Assembly (NCBI GenBank): GCA_013298675.1
Contig: JAAFIJ010000019.1
Location: 1-17,123, forward strand
From: Rhodobacterales bacterium
Lineage (GTDB): Bacteria; Pseudomonadota; Alphaproteobacteria; Rhodobacterales; Rhodobacteraceae
Length of the DNA stretch: 17,123 bases
Direction of reading: 5' to 3'
The position numbers and the translations under genes are program-made. The notes below the pieces were generated by a model. It ran no database searches, had not been told where the DNA came from, and saw only the letters and a program-made list of their open reading frames with translations. Shown here in pieces: positions 16,888-17,123 of the stretch (position 1 is the stretch's first letter; every line of letters starts with the position of its first letter).

Positions 16888-17123
16888 TCAGCCGTCGAGT
16901 TTGGTGAGGTCGGCCACGCCCGAGCAGATGGTGCGGATGCGCGACAGCAGGTTAAGGCGGTTGCGCCGGGTGATGGCGCTGTCGGCGTTAACCTGGACGG
17001 CGGTGAAGAAGTTGTCGATGGGCGCGCGCAGCCCAGCCATGGCGGCCATGGCGGTGGCGAAATCCTCGGCCGCCATGGCGGGTTTGATGGCGGCTTCGGC
17101 GGTGTCGAGAGCGGTGAAAAGCG
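16888..17123 (-). CDS. glyS: Glycine-tRNA ligase beta subunit, C-terminal fragment
   Basis: The minus-strand frame is open to the window edge, so only the last 77 or so residues of a ~700-residue protein are seen. The pattern LRAPIDNFFTAVQVNADS followed by RRNRLNLLSRIRTICSGVADLTKLDG is the characteristic C-terminus of the bacterial GlyS beta subunit (in other species APVDAFFDxVMVMADD ... RLxLLxRLRxLFxxVADxS). The subunit supplies the anticodon-binding part of the tetrameric glycyl-tRNA synthetase. The short length limits certainty. Confidence 0.85.
   Translation of the reverse strand, partial: LFTALDTAEAAIKPAMAAEDFATAMAAMAGLRAPIDNFFTAVQVNADSAITRRNRLNLLSRIRTICSGVADLTKLDG

Overview
The window (about 17.1 kb, GC-rich, no RNA genes or mobile-element genes seen) looks like chromosomal DNA of an alphaproteobacterium, most likely a Rhodobacterales/Roseobacter-group member. 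The clues are a folB-folP-glmM run with lineage-style extensions on FolB and FolP, a pyruvate-phosphate-dikinase-like gene just downstream of glyS, an RTX protein with cadherin-like repeats, a solitary OpgC-type acyltransferase, and two kinds of palindromic intergenic repeat of a sort common in these genomes. The assignment rests on family recognition, not on a search.

Layout. 1-792 (+) is the C-terminal part of a UbiH-type FAD hydroxylase, meeting tail-to-tail a class V PLP aminotransferase (795-1919, -). 2174-4081 (+) encodes a probably type I-secreted protein with four cadherin-like repeats and an RTX calcium-binding tail; its stop codon lies inside a ~105-bp imperfect palindrome (4078-4182). 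Two overlapping Lrp/AsnC regulators (4213-5123, -) are transcribed away from ilvC (5253-6275, +), and the shared region holds an 18-bp direct repeat spaced by three helical turns. An ilvC terminator is followed by an MFS transporter (6404-7651, +) and an AT-richer OpgC-type gene (7787-8950, +).

From 9054 to the end everything is on the minus strand. In transcription order: the C-terminus of glyS (17123-16888), a GC-rich double hairpin, a divergent PPDK-like gene (16739-14196), a SleB-type cell wall hydrolase (14023-13214), then folB (13072-12164), folP (12117-11107), glmM (11110-9767) and a short-chain dehydrogenase (9716-9054). folP and glmM overlap by four bases. This group links folate synthesis (FolB, FolP) with the committed step to UDP-GlcNAc (GlmM), and the neighbouring hydrolase acts on the wall.

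Most of the window is ordinary housekeeping. The points that deserve a second look are: the PPDK-like protein, which keeps the phospho-histidine and PEP/pyruvate domains intact but has substitutions at several known ATP-grasp catalytic positions; the ~150-residue C-terminal extension of FolB, which resembles a degenerate amino-acid-kinase fold; the phased repeats in the lrp/ilvC intergenic region; and the palindrome that supplies the RTX gene's stop codon. No clearly new multi-gene system was found.
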